64,000 nt of DNA from an uncultured Phocaeicola sp. (GTDB lineage: Bacteria > Bacteroidota > Bacteroidia > Bacteroidales > Bacteroidaceae). The notes beneath the pieces were generated by a model, which was not told where the DNA came from, did not search any database, and saw nothing but the letters and a program-made list of their open reading frames with translations. A program made the translations under genes and the position numbers. Shown here one piece after another: positions 1 through 9,426 of this stretch; positions within the stretch are counted from its first letter, which is position 1; each line of letters opens with the position of its first letter. The stretch lies in assembly GCA_944320885.1 (NCBI GenBank), contig CALUJE010000006.1, positions 43,502 through 107,501 of the forward strand, written 5' to 3'.

Positions 1-2030
1 TCGGTACCACTCTGAAACATGTCATGATTGACGAATTTCAGGATACCTCACGCATGCAATGGAACAACTTCAGAATATTGCTTACCGAGAGTCTGGCACA
101 AGGTTCGGGCAGCCTCATCGTAGGTGATGTCAAACAGTCCATTTATCGCTGGCGAAACGGAGACTGGAGTATTCTGAACAACTTGCGGGGCAAAATGAAC
201 GGAACATTTCCCATCATTGAAAAACACCTGAACATCAACCGCCGCAGTGAAAGCAACATCATACGTTTCAACAACGAAATCTTTACGGCCGGATGTGCCT
301 GGCTGAATAACATTTACCGTGAGGAAACAGAACAGGATTGCGAAGACCTGATTCAGGCTTATCAGGATGTATGCCAGGAATCGCCTAGAAAAGAGACCAA
401 AGGATATGTACGTATTGAGTTTCTTGACAAAAATGAAGAAATGACTTATGAAGAACGTACGCTGGAGCAACTGGCATCTCAGGTAAACAGTCTTGTCAAT
501 GAAGGCGTAAACCTCTCAGACATCACCATCCTGGTACGCAAGAACAAGAATATTCCTGTCATTGCAAACTATTTCAGCCAAAACCAGCCTTTCAGAATCG
601 TTTCCGATGAAGCGTTCCGTCTTGATGCCTCATCATGCGTTTGCGCGCTTATTGATGCTTTACGTTATCTGACCGCTCCCGATGACACCATTGCATTGGC
701 CCGGCTTGCTTCCGTATACCAGCGCGAAGTGCTGAAAAATACGGTTGACTGGAACACGCTGTTACTGAACGACACAAGGTCTTTCATTCCACAGCAGTTC
801 CTAAACGAACAGAATACCTTGAAGCTCATGCCGCTTTATGAATTGCTTGAAAGTATTTTCCGCATATTCAACCTTTCGGCACTTCAGGAACAGGATGCCT
901 ATCTCCTCGCATTCTTCGATGCCGTAAGCGATTATCTTCAGGAAAATTCCTCAGATATTGACTCCTTCCTTACCTATTGGGAAGACGACTTGAGAAACAA
1001 GACCATACCGTCGGGCGAACTGGAAGGTATCCGCATATACTCTATCCACAAGTCAAAAGGACTGGAATTTCATACCGTCATTATCCCCTTCTGTGACTGG
1101 AGCCTTGAAAATGAAGTAAACAACCAGCTGATATGGTGTACTCCGGAAGACGCGCCGTATAATGACCTGAACATCGTTCCCGTAAACTATTCCAAGGCCA
1201 TGCTGCAGTCTACTTACCGCAGTGACTACAACCATGAACGCCTGCAGTTGTGGGTTGATAACCTGAATCTGCTGTATGTAGCATTTACACGTGCGTCAAA
1301 GAATCTTATAGTAATGGCCAACGGCGGAAAGAGCTACAGTATCTCGACACTGCTATATGAAACCTTAGAACTGGTCAGCAGACGCCTTGACGGGAAATTT
1401 GAAGAAAACATTTTCACCTTTGGCACTCTTTGCCCCACAGAAAGGAAAAAAGAGAAAAATCAAAGTACAAACCGCCTCACAAGTCCGTCGCAAAGCCGCA
1501 TCGTAAAAATGGAATCATTTGACAACAAGATAGATTTCCGCCAGTCAAACCGTTCGGCAGAATTCATAAACAATAACGAAGAAGATGACCAGACACACTA
1601 TATCAAGCAGGGAAGGCTGCTACACTATCTGTTTTCGGCCATACATACGGCAGACGATGTTGAGCCGATACTGGACCAGATGAACAGCGAAGGCCTGTTC
1701 GATTCAGAAACGACGGTCAGACAAATCCGCACGCTGATACAAAAGGCTCTTTCCAACCCTAAAGCCAAAGACTGGTTTTCGGGAGAATGGGATTTGTTCA
1801 ACGAACGTTCCATTATCTATACCGACAACGGTGAAATGCAGACACGACGCCCCGACCGCGTAATGATTAAGGATAATGAAGTGATTGTGGTAGATTTCAA
1901 ATTTGGAAAGAAAAGTGCCGCATACAACCGGCAGGTGGAAAATTACATGCAATTGTTCAGCCGGATGGGATATAAAAGCGTTCACGGCTATTTATGGTAC
2001 ATTTACACGAATGAACTGGAACAAGTTTAA
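1..2030 (+). CDS. AddA-like UvrD-family helicase/nuclease, 5'-truncated
   Basis: C-terminal part of a superfamily 1 helicase with a C-terminal nuclease, the AddA/RecB-type subunit of a double-strand-break resection complex. The reading frame is open from base 3, before the first ATG at 24, so the start lies outside the window. Visible motifs in order: Walker B DEFQDTS almost at the edge, GDVKQSIYRWR (motif III), IHKSKGLEFH (motif V), LLYVAFTRASKNL (motif VI), then a nuclease core with RRPDRV and VVDFKFG followed by a Q-x3-Y (PD-(D/E)XK class, about residues 605-650 of the visible part). Motif I is not in the window. The next gene, 12 bases on, is the AddB-like partner, so the two form one operon. 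The assignment to AddAB rather than RecBCD rests on the partner's iron-sulfur nuclease. Confidence 0.9.
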   Translation, partial: GTTLKHVMIDEFQDTSRMQWNNFRILLTESLAQGSGSLIVGDVKQSIYRWRNGDWSILNNLRGKMNGTFPIIEKHLNINRRSESNIIRFNNEIFTAGCAWLNNIYREETEQDCEDLIQAYQDVCQESPRKETKGYVRIEFLDKNEEMTYEERTLEQLASQVNSLVNEGVNLSDITILVRKNKNIPVIANYFSQNQPFRIVSDEAFRLDASSCVCALIDALRYLTAPDDTIALARLASVYQREVLKNTVDWNTLLLNDTRSFIPQQFLNEQNTLKLMPLYELLESIFRIFNLSALQEQDAYLLAFFDAVSDYLQENSSDIDSFLTYWEDDLRNKTIPSGELEGIRIYSIHKSKGLEFHTVIIPFCDWSLENEVNNQLIWCTPEDAPYNDLNIVPVNYSKAMLQSTYRSDYNHERLQLWVDNLNLLYVAFTRASKNLIVMANGGKSYSISTLLYETLELVSRRLDGKFEENIFTFGTLCPTERKKEKNQSTNRLTSPSQSRIVKMESFDNKIDFRQSNRSAEFINNNEEDDQTHYIKQGRLLHYLFSAIHTADDVEPILDQMNSEGLFDSETTVRQIRTLIQKALSNPKAKDWFSGEWDLFNERSIIYTDNGEMQTRRPDRVMIKDNEVIVVDFKFGKKSAAYNRQVENYMQLFSRMGYKSVHGYLWYIYTNELEQV

Positions 2031-2042
2031 CAACGTTTGCTT

Positions 2043-4886
2043 ATGAAAACTTTTTTAGAAACTGTAGCTAAAGATTTATACGATAAACTTCAGGGAGATT
2101 TCTCACACACAGCCGTTATCTTCCCCAACAAACGGGCCGGCTTATTCTTTAACGAATATCTGGCAAAGGAAGCTGCGCACCCCATCTGGTCACCGGCCTA
2201 TCTCACCATCAGTGAAATGTTCCGTTCGCTCACCGATACCCGATTGGCTGACCCGATAGAACTGGTATGCCTTTTATATAAGGTATTCAGAAAACATACC
2301 GGAAGCAATGAAACACTGGACGAGTTTTATTTCTGGGGAGAGCTGCTCATCAGCGATTTTGACGATATCGACAAAAACATGGTCGATGCCCAGCGTCTGT
2401 TCAGCAACCTTCAGGATTTGAAGTCATACAATGATTTCGACTTTCTGAATGAAGAACAGGAAGAAGCTATCAGGGAGTTTTTCCAAAACTTCTCCATATC
2501 AAGAATTACAGAACTGAAACAGCGATTTATCTCGTTATGGAATGTTCTCGGAAACATTTATAATGATTTCAGGCAAATACTCAAAGAAAAAAATGAAGCT
2601 TATGAAGGTATGCTGTACAGGGAGGCCTGTCAGAAACTTATCCCCGACAATATGCCATACGAACGTTATGTTTTTGTCGGTTTCAATGTCTTGAACAAAG
2701 TAGAACACAGACTTTTCAAAACACTGCAGGATAGCGGAAAGGCTATGTTCTATTGGGATTATGATATCAACTATCTGAATACGGCCAATCATGAAGCTGG
2801 AGAGTTCATACGAAGGAATCTTAACGACTTCCCATCGGAACTGTCGGCCGAACATTTCAATAATTTCGACAAGCCGAAGCACATTGAGTACATATCAGCC
2901 TCAACAGAAAACGCACAGGCCCGCCAACTTCCGGAATGGCTGCGCAATCACCTTGGAGAAAAAGAATCGGAAACAGCTGTTGTTCTCTGCAATGAAGCGC
3001 TGCTGCAGCCGGTTATTCATTCACTGCCCGACAACATTGTGAAGCATGTAAACATTACCATGGGATTTCCGCTGACACAAACTCCCGCATACAGCTTTGT
3101 CAAAGACCTTATAAACCTGCAATCGGAAGGATATGACAGAGACAAAGGACGCTATCACTACGCACAGGTGTCGGCCATTCTCAAACATCCTTACGTACAG
3201 ACCCTGTCGGAAGAGGCAAAGAAGCTAAACAAGGAACTCACGGAAAACAACCGTTTTTATCCTCTTCCCTCAGAACTGCAGCGTGACGGCTTCCTGACCG
3301 TACTGTTTCATCCGGTATCAAACAACAGCGAATTATGCAATTACCTGAAAACGGCCTTGCAAAAAGTAACAGACATTTATAAAGACGAAGAAAACAGTGA
3401 AGCATTCAACCAGCTTTACCGCGAATCACTGTTCAAGACTTATGTAACCATGAACCGTTTTTATTCACTCATTGAAGACGGAGAACTCCTGGTGCAGACC
3501 GGAACATTGGCACGACTGATAGAAAAGGTTCTGTCGACTACTTCCATCCCCTTCCATGGTGAACCGGCCATCGGCCTGCAGGTAATGGGTGTTCTTGAAA
3601 CCCGTAACCTGGATTTCAGAAATATTGCCATCCTGTCACTGAATGAAGGGAAACTGCCCAAGAGCAGCGGTGACTCTTCCTTCATCCCGTACAATCTTCG
3701 CAAAGCATTCGGAATGACTCTGATTGAGCATAAGAATGCCGTTTATGCCTATTACTTTTACCGGATGATTCAGCGGGCTGAAAACATTGCATTGCTTTAT
3801 AACAACTCGTCCGACGGACTTAACCGGGGAGAAATGTCAAGATTCATGCTGCAGATGCTTACAGAAAGCAAGCATGAAATACATAAATTTTCTGTCACTG
3901 CCGGACAGGCTCCCATGACAAGCGAAGAGATATGTATCGCCAAAACAGCAGCCGTAAAAGAAAAACTGCACAAACAGTTCTTCGGCAAGGATAAAATCAT
4001 ATCTCCCTCTGCCATCAACACATACCTCGACTGTCCGCTGAAATTTTATTTCCATTACGTGGCCGGTCTGCGCCCCAAGGATGAAGTCAGCACCGAAATA
4101 GACTCAGCCATGTTCGGAAGCATTTTCCACCGCACGGCCGAACTCATATACAAGGATCTCACAGCCAATCGCAACATCATACAGGAAACGGACATTGAAC
4201 GGCTGCTGAAGAACAAGCCTCTGATAGAAAATTACGTTGATTCGGCTTTCAAGGAGCTTTTCTTCAAAGTTAAGCAGGATGAGTTGCCCGAATATAACGG
4301 TATACAGTTGCTAAACTCCGAAGTAATTGTAAACTATATACGGCAGTTGCTTGAAAAGGACAAGGTATACACCCCATTCCATCTTGTCGGGATGGAAGAG
4401 AAAGTTTATGAGGATTTCAACCTTACCATCGAAAACAACTCTTCACATACCATACGCATCGGGGGTATCATAGACCGCCTGGACAGTAAAGACGGAATTC
4501 TGCGCATTGTTGATTATAAAACCGGAGGCGAACCGTCGGGAGCCGCCGATTTGCAGACACTGTTTACCCAAGCTGAAAAAAGACCGGGATACATATTGCA
4601 AACATTTCTGTATGCAGCCATTCTTACTCACCGGCAGAATATGCCGGTAGCACCGTCACTGCTCTATATTCACAAAGCAGCATCGGCCACCTACTCTCCC
4701 GTAATATCCATCGGAAAGGGACGCGACAAAAAAGAAGTACTCAACTTTAAGGAATACGATGCGGAATTCAGACATCTCCTGAAGAATCTGCTCGAAGAAA
4801 TATTCAACCCTGAAATTCCGTTCACACAAACCGAATTCAAATCGCATTGTGCCTATTGTGACTTCAAGGAACTATGCAGGCAATAA
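2043..4886 (+). CDS. AddB-like PD-(D/E)XK nuclease, Fe-S cluster
   Basis: 947 residues. Predicted second subunit of an AddAB-type helicase-nuclease. The N-terminus has a degenerate nucleotide-binding motif (VIFPNKRAGLFFNEYL) typical of AddB. The C-terminal nuclease starts with YLDCPLKFYFHYV near residue 660, continues with GSIFHRTAELIY and IDRLDSKDG...VDYKTGG near 825, and ends with C-x2-C-x5-C (CAYCDFKELC). The first cysteine plus these three make the usual four ligands of the AddB 4Fe-4S cluster. I place the start at ATG 2043; an in-frame TTG at 2037 is possible but unlikely. It lies 12 bases after the helicase gene and is followed by hairpins before a convergent gene. Confidence 0.9.
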   Translation: MKTFLETVAKDLYDKLQGDFSHTAVIFPNKRAGLFFNEYLAKEAAHPIWSPAYLTISEMFRSLTDTRLADPIELVCLLYKVFRKHTGSNETLDEFYFWGELLISDFDDIDKNMVDAQRLFSNLQDLKSYNDFDFLNEEQEEAIREFFQNFSISRITELKQRFISLWNVLGNIYNDFRQILKEKNEAYEGMLYREACQKLIPDNMPYERYVFVGFNVLNKVEHRLFKTLQDSGKAMFYWDYDINYLNTANHEAGEFIRRNLNDFPSELSAEHFNNFDKPKHIEYISASTENAQARQLPEWLRNHLGEKESETAVVLCNEALLQPVIHSLPDNIVKHVNITMGFPLTQTPAYSFVKDLINLQSEGYDRDKGRYHYAQVSAILKHPYVQTLSEEAKKLNKELTENNRFYPLPSELQRDGFLTVLFHPVSNNSELCNYLKTALQKVTDIYKDEENSEAFNQLYRESLFKTYVTMNRFYSLIEDGELLVQTGTLARLIEKVLSTTSIPFHGEPAIGLQVMGVLETRNLDFRNIAILSLNEGKLPKSSGDSSFIPYNLRKAFGMTLIEHKNAVYAYYFYRMIQRAENIALLYNNSSDGLNRGEMSRFMLQMLTESKHEIHKFSVTAGQAPMTSEEICIAKTAAVKEKLHKQFFGKDKIISPSAINTYLDCPLKFYFHYVAGLRPKDEVSTEIDSAMFGSIFHRTAELIYKDLTANRNIIQETDIERLLKNKPLIENYVDSAFKELFFKVKQDELPEYNGIQLLNSEVIVNYIRQLLEKDKVYTPFHLVGMEEKVYEDFNLTIENNSSHTIRIGGIIDRLDSKDGILRIVDYKTGGEPSGAADLQTLFTQAEKRPGYILQTFLYAAILTHRQNMPVAPSLLYIHKAASATYSPVISIGKGRDKKEVLNFKEYDAEFRHLLKNLLEEIFNPEIPFTQTEFKSHCAYCDFKELCRQ

Positions 4887-4904
4887 GTATCTGAAAGACA
4901 GAAT

Positions 4905-4947
4905 AAAAAAGCACGTGTCGTTATGAGTAAAACCACACGTGCTTTTC
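4905..4947. terminator. Hairpin between convergent genes
   Basis: GCACGTGT (4911-4918) pairs with ACACGTGC (4935-4942), flanked by A6 on the left and TTTT on the right, with a 16-base loop. Symmetry of the A and T tracts would let it stop transcription from both sides, from addB and from the GH109-like gene. It belongs to the GCACGTG repeat group described at 4905-4990. Confidence 0.75.
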
Positions 4948-4990
4948 TTTATATCCACGCATGCTTTTAAAAAAAGCACACGTGCTTTTT
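4905..4990. repeat. GCACGTG hairpin cluster, copy 1
   Basis: Two A/T-flanked GCACGTG palindromes. The first is the hairpin at 4905-4947. The second, at 4971-4990, is AAAAAGCAC then AC then GTGCTTTTT, a perfect 9-bp inverted repeat with a 2-bp centre. A partial GCATGCTTTT lies between them. The same 19-base core AAAAAGCACACGTGCTTTT recurs at 47191 with two more variants. Confidence 0.7.
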
Positions 4991-5009
4991 CAAACTTATA
5001 AAAGAGAGT

Positions 5010-6560
5010 TTATTTGGATGCTTCCTTAGCCCACTGAGCAGCACCTTTCTTCTTCAGTTTGGCGGTAGCTTCTTCTGCGGCTTTCAGCGCTTCGGCTTCA
5101 TCGGCTTCACTTGCAAAGGCGTGCTTATATCCTTTCACATCCTGCCAGTGTCCACGGGTAAAGTCGGGAAAAGCAACGGCAGCACATCCGTTGTCCATTG
5201 ACAATGCACCTAACTCTGCCAGACAACACCATTCAGCCATGTCATAAACATCCATATCCAAAGGAAGACCGTTCTGCAGACAATATACCAAACGCGCATC
5301 CATGATAAAGTCCATTCCGCCGTGTCCGCCGACTTCTTTTGCCATTGCCCCGTATTTTTTCAGGATGGGATGTTCATATTTGGCAACCAATGCGTCCTTT
5401 TCGCTTTTTGGAAGGAATGAATGGGTATTCAAATCGTCCAGTTTTGGCTGAACTCCCGATGCTGCCATCTGTGACGCATCCAGTGCATAGCCTGAAACCG
5501 GATATTTATTGGCAAATCCCTTGGTACCTGTAAGCTGATACAGACGGTTGTAAGGTTGCGGAGTCATCACGTTATGCTGAATTTCTATCACTTTTCCATT
5601 AGCTGTACGGATGAGTGTAGTGGTATGATCCCCTCCACGGAAATTTTCACATTTTTCTCCGGTAGCTCTTTCTACCAGTTCAGGTCCGCGAACCGGTTTT
5701 GTATCCATGGCAACCAATGTAACCATGCGGTCGCCACGATGTATGTCAAGTGCCTGTGCCACGGGGCCGAGTCCATGAGTAGCATACAAATCGCCACGAT
5801 TCTCCATGTTATATCTTAACCGCCAGCCTAACTTGTCTTCTTTTCCGTTTTTCCAATAGTAATTCCAGAACTCATCCAGATTATGGATATAGGCACCCTG
5901 CGCACGTATTACCTCACCGAACACACCATGCTGGGCCATGTTCAGCGTATTCATCTCAAACCAGTCATAACAGCAGTTTTCAAGAATCATACAATGCTTG
6001 CGAGTTTTTTCACTCAAATCTATTAAAGCCCAGCATTGTTCCAGATTCATGGCCGACGGCACCTCTATGGCAACATGTTTGCCATTCTCCATTGCACAGC
6101 AAGCTACCGGAAAATGATGATCCCAGTCTGTGGCAATATACACGAGGTCAATATCCTTACGGGCACACAACTCTTTATATCCTTCTGCTCCTGAATAGAT
6201 GGCCGCTTTCGGAAGACTAGCCTTCTGAAGATAAGACTGACATGCCTCTGCACGTTCCTTTTCATAATCACAAAGCGCTACAATATCTACTCCCGGAATG
6301 TGAGTAAAACGTTCTACCGCACCCGGACCGCGCATACCCAGCCCGACAAAGCCGACACGTACCACTTTCAGTTTCGGCGCAGTAAGACCGATAACAGAAG
6401 TCTGTCCGGCCGGACGTTCAGGAGTTTCAACTACAATGGTTCCTTTATCCCAATGCCATTTGGTCGATGGAGATAATGACTGGGCGTTTGCATTTTGAGG
6501 AATTCCGGTCATAAGAGCAAAGGCCAGCATTCCCCACGCCATACACTTAAAAATCTTCAT
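5010..6560 (-). CDS. Secreted Gfo/Idh/MocA-type glycosidase, GH109-like
   Basis: 516 residues from ATG at 6560, which gives a clean signal peptide ending NANAQ; upstream in-frame starts would bury it behind a polar stretch. An NAD-binding Rossmann fold begins near residue 65 (VGFVGLGMRGPGAVERF), followed by ALCDYEKER and IEVPSAMNLEQCW. The conserved middle and C-terminal motifs (YATHGLGPVAQ, GGHGGMDFIMDARL, LDMDVYDMAEWC) match GH109, NAD-dependent alpha-N-acetylgalactosaminidases known from Bacteroidetes. GH109 acts on GalNAc-capped glycans such as blood-group A; that substrate is an inference here. There is no twin-arginine motif. It is the last gene of a minus-strand run after truA (70-base gap). 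The alternative is a plain oxidoreductase of the same fold. Confidence 0.8.
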   Translation of the reverse strand: MKIFKCMAWGMLAFALMTGIPQNANAQSLSPSTKWHWDKGTIVVETPERPAGQTSVIGLTAPKLKVVRVGFVGLGMRGPGAVERFTHIPGVDIVALCDYEKERAEACQSYLQKASLPKAAIYSGAEGYKELCARKDIDLVYIATDWDHHFPVACCAMENGKHVAIEVPSAMNLEQCWALIDLSEKTRKHCMILENCCYDWFEMNTLNMAQHGVFGEVIRAQGAYIHNLDEFWNYYWKNGKEDKLGWRLRYNMENRGDLYATHGLGPVAQALDIHRGDRMVTLVAMDTKPVRGPELVERATGEKCENFRGGDHTTTLIRTANGKVIEIQHNVMTPQPYNRLYQLTGTKGFANKYPVSGYALDASQMAASGVQPKLDDLNTHSFLPKSEKDALVAKYEHPILKKYGAMAKEVGGHGGMDFIMDARLVYCLQNGLPLDMDVYDMAEWCCLAELGALSMDNGCAAVAFPDFTRGHWQDVKGYKHAFASEADEAEALKAAEEATAKLKKKGAAQWAKEASK

Positions 6561-6630
6561 ACAATTATTTTTTTTATACCACATTTTATTTATGTGCGGC
6601 AAGATAAAAAATATCGTATGAACAGCCAAG

Positions 6631-7383
6631 TCAAATCAGAAATAAATCGTCGGGATAACCGATATCGACCAGAAACAAGGCATGTCCGGGTGCAGAAGTA
6701 CCGGCCTTACAACGGTCTTTCTGTTCAATAATCTTACGGAAACCCTCTACTGTAAGTTTCCCACGTCCCACTTCAAAAAGAGTTCCTACAATGGCACGTA
6801 CCATATTACGCAGGAAACGGTCGGCCTGAATGGTAAACACCCACTCTTCATCAGCAGTTTTCTCCCATCGTGCAGCCATAATACGGCAATTGTTTGTCTT
6901 CACATCTGTATGGAGCTTGCTGAAACTGGTAAAGTCCGTATAGTCAAACAGTACCTGTGCCGCCTCATTCATCCGTTCGAAATCAAGCGGTGCGCCAAAC
7001 AAACGGCATTTGTAAAAACGTCCGAAAGGATTCTTCGCACCCGTCACATAATATTTATAGGTACGGTAAGTAGCGTCAAAACGTGCATGTGCATCGGCTT
7101 TTACGGGAACAACCTTATAAACCGAGATATCGGGAGGCAACAAACGGTTCAGCTTATCGGCAAGCAATACAACATCCCATTCCTTTTCCGAATCAAAATG
7201 TGCCACCATGAGGCTCGCATGCACTCCGGCATCGGTACGTCCAGCTCCTACAACTTCCACTTCACGACGCATCAGGGTTGAAAGCGCTTTCATCAACTCT
7301 TCCTGTACACTGCTACCATTGGGCTGAATCTGCCATCCATGGTAATTTGTTCCATCATAAGCCAGGTATACAAAATATCTCAT
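6631..7383 (-). CDS. truA: tRNA pseudouridine(38-40) synthase TruA
   Basis: 250 residues. Isomerises uridines 38, 39 and 40 in tRNA anticodon arms. The catalytic aspartate is in GRTDAGVHA (D51). The N-terminal strand [18 protein letters not shown] and the later [14 protein letters not shown] are family signatures, and the length is normal. The start is ATG 7383; a longer frame to 7410 has no homologous character. It begins two bases after the stop codon of the upstream lipoprotein gene, so the two are co-transcribed. Confidence 0.95.
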   Translation of the reverse strand: MRYFVYLAYDGTNYHGWQIQPNGSSVQEELMKALSTLMRREVEVVGAGRTDAGVHASLMVAHFDSEKEWDVVLLADKLNRLLPPDISVYKVVPVKADAHARFDATYRTYKYYVTGAKNPFGRFYKCRLFGAPLDFERMNEAAQVLFDYTDFTSFSKLHTDVKTNNCRIMAARWEKTADEEWVFTIQADRFLRNMVRAIVGTLFEVGRGKLTVEGFRKIIEQKDRCKAGTSAPGHALFLVDIGYPDDLFLI

Positions 7384-7385
7384 CG

Positions 7386-8054
7386 TCAACGAGCCGTAAT
7401 ATGAAAACAACCTTGTTTTAATTCATACTTCACATAGCACTGTTCGTTCTTACGCAAATCTCGCAAGACTTCCGAAAGAACCAGTTTCAACGTATCGGAA
7501 CTCACATCCTGATACGGTCTGCCATCCAACTCTTCAATTTTCTTAAATCTCTTCCAGCTGACGTCAAAGGTTGTTCCGTAACAATGGGCAGAATTGGCCG
7601 AAGCATTCAGGTTTCTGCGACGCAAGCGTTTCACATCATGATTCGTACGCAAAACGGAGGTAACAACAATTTTATTGGGATTCAATCCTTTTGATGTCAG
7701 AGAATCCAGAAAATTCTGTCCTATGCTATGAAGTAAGGTATTAGCCTTAGGCACCAGATAAGGGATGGAATGAGTCAGTGAGTCCAGATGATAAACATCA
7801 CAACTTCCCAGCTCCTCAAGTTTTCCAACAAGTTCTTCTGCCTCCTCACGTGACGCAATCGGACGTATGCCCAAACTTTTGGCTGCCTTCAGATGCACAT
7901 CATTCAAATCGGGAAAACTTCGTTTGTAACTGATTACACCTTTTATATTATGAGGTTCGTTCATTATCATGGATGTATCTTTCTTGCAACCGGTCACCAG
8001 CACTCCCACAGCACACATTGCAATCAGACAGGTACGGATATTTTTTCTGTTCAT
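7386..8054 (-). CDS. Lipoprotein, DUF5715 / M15-peptidase-like
   Basis: 222 residues from ATG 8054. The signal sequence ends in VTGC, a lipobox, with C-KKD after it, so it should be membrane-anchored. The C-terminal half has TSVLRT, then [13 protein letters not shown], then GCFHIT at the end. This S-x-H-x4-T-x-D plus late H-x-T pattern resembles the zinc ligands of M15 D,D-carboxypeptidases (S-x-H-x2-G-x-A-x-D and a late H). The family is catalogued as DUF5715, and activity is not established. A cell-wall peptide role is an inference. First gene of the truA operon, with a -7 box at 8097-8090. Confidence 0.7.
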   Translation of the reverse strand: MNRKNIRTCLIAMCAVGVLVTGCKKDTSMIMNEPHNIKGVISYKRSFPDLNDVHLKAAKSLGIRPIASREEAEELVGKLEELGSCDVYHLDSLTHSIPYLVPKANTLLHSIGQNFLDSLTSKGLNPNKIVVTSVLRTNHDVKRLRRRNLNASANSAHCYGTTFDVSWKRFKKIEELDGRPYQDVSSDTLKLVLSEVLRDLRKNEQCYVKYELKQGCFHITAR

Positions 8055-8089
8055 GCTTCTATTTGTCTTACGATAATTCAAATTCAATG

Positions 8090-8097
8090 CAAACTTA
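8090..8097 (-). promoter_or_regulatory. -7 promoter box TAAGTTTG
   Basis: Reads TAAGTTTG on the minus strand, matching the Bacteroidetes -7 consensus TAnnTTTG. It is about 35 bases upstream of the DUF5715 start codon at 8054. Confidence 0.5.
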
Positions 8098-8360
8098 CTG
8101 AAAATGAAATATAGTCCCATCATTTTTACTCCATTTTTACAAAAATAGATTTTTTGTGCACGGAAAGGAAGACTGGCAATATCATTATGATTTCATATGT
8201 ATCCATCTTGCCAACATTTCATGAAATACAAAATTCTTCTTCTTTCCTACAATTCGTATATCTCATATAAACAACCCTTTAATATGTTCTTAACCTTGTG
8301 ATGCAAATAAGAGAACATACTTTAATAATAAAAGAAAAGAGCTATTTACCAAAAAAACAC

Positions 8361-8368
8361 TATCTTTG
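8361..8368 (+). promoter_or_regulatory. -7 promoter box TATCTTTG
   Basis: TATCTTTG, a perfect TAnnTTTG match, 35 bases before the phoH start. It probably drives the phoH-purC-menG-aroE run. Confidence 0.7.
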
Positions 8369-8403
8369 TGCAATAATTAGAAACATTCAGAAATTCTCAA
8401 CGA

Positions 8404-9414
8404 ATGATAGAAAAACATATCGTTTTAGAAGACATAGATCCCGTTATTCTGTATGGCGTGAATAACGTAAACATTCAGATGATAAAAGCCTTATACCCTA
8501 AACTTCGAATCGTAGCCAGAGGCAATGTAATAAAAGTAATGGGTGATGAAGAGGAGATGTGCGCGTTTGAAGAAAGTATCATTGAATTAGAAAAACATTG
8601 TGCCAAATACAATTCACTTTCAGAAGAAGCCATTCTGGACATAGTCAAAGGTAAGAAAGCACAGGTGGAACAGCCTAATGACGTTATTGTATACAGCGTA
8701 ACAGGAAAGCCTATCACTCCCCGCAGTGAAAATCAGCGTAAACTGGTAAAAGCCTTTGATGAAAACGATATGATTTTTGCAACGGGACCTGCCGGCTCCG
8801 GTAAGACATATACGGCAATAGCATTGGCTGTAAAGGCCATGAAAAATAAACAGATCAAGAAGATTATTCTAAGCCGACCGGCGGTAGAGGCAGGAGAAAA
8901 ACTGGGATTCCTTCCCGGAGACATGAAAGATAAAATAGACCCCTATCTGCAGCCACTTTATGATGCGCTACAAGATATGATTCCCGCAGCCAAGTTGCAG
9001 GAGATGCTTGAACTGAACATCATACAGATTGCCCCTCTGGCATTTATGCGTGGACGTACCTTAAATGATGCGGTAGTTATTCTTGATGAGGCACAAAACA
9101 CTACTGCACAACAAATCAAAATGTTTCTTACCCGTATGGGAATGAATACCAAAATGATTGTTACGGGTGATGCCACACAGATAGACCTTCCGTTATCACA
9201 GACATCAGGACTAATACAGGCGATGCATATACTGAAAGGCATCAAAGGTATCAGCTTTGTAGAAATGAACAAAAAAGATATCATACGCCATAAACTGGTT
9301 ACCCGCATTGTGGAAGCATATGAAAAATATGAAGAAGCATTCAAGGAAGAGAAGGGCGTCAAGAAGGAAGAAAAGAACAGTAAAGATAACAAGAAACATA
9401 CTAACATTAAATAA
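8404..9414 (+). CDS. phoH: PhoH family ATPase
   Basis: 336 residues. An N-terminal module (about 1-100) precedes a PhoH P-loop NTPase core with Walker A GPAGSGKT near residue 130 and Walker B VVILDEAQNTT near 225. The SRPAVEAGEKLGFLPGD and VTGDATQIDLP stretches are PhoH signatures. The protein ends in a lysine-rich tail (about 25 residues) suited to nucleic-acid contact. PhoH proteins are linked to RNA metabolism and often sit beside ybeY. Here the downstream neighbour is purC, 12 bases away, and ybeY is absent. Confidence 0.9.
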   Translation: MIEKHIVLEDIDPVILYGVNNVNIQMIKALYPKLRIVARGNVIKVMGDEEEMCAFEESIIELEKHCAKYNSLSEEAILDIVKGKKAQVEQPNDVIVYSVTGKPITPRSENQRKLVKAFDENDMIFATGPAGSGKTYTAIALAVKAMKNKQIKKIILSRPAVEAGEKLGFLPGDMKDKIDPYLQPLYDALQDMIPAAKLQEMLELNIIQIAPLAFMRGRTLNDAVVILDEAQNTTAQQIKMFLTRMGMNTKMIVTGDATQIDLPLSQTSGLIQAMHILKGIKGISFVEMNKKDIIRHKLVTRIVEAYEKYEEAFKEEKGVKKEEKNSKDNKKHTNIK

Positions 9415-9426
9415 TACAAAAACAAT

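Larger units (their letters stand above)
8055..8403. other. Divergent intergenic region with inverted repeat
   Basis: About 350 bases between the divergent DUF5715 gene and phoH. It holds a -7 box for each side (8090-8097 minus, 8361-8368 plus) and an inverted repeat TATGTTCT (8283-8290) / AGAACATA (8312-8319) with a 21-base spacer, about 40 bases upstream of the phoH -7 box. No coding potential or RNA gene was seen. Confidence 0.5.

Noticed and set aside
6682..7281. 199-residue open frame antisense to truA
   Set aside because: It lies wholly opposite a well-supported truA and has no recognisable motif or promoter.
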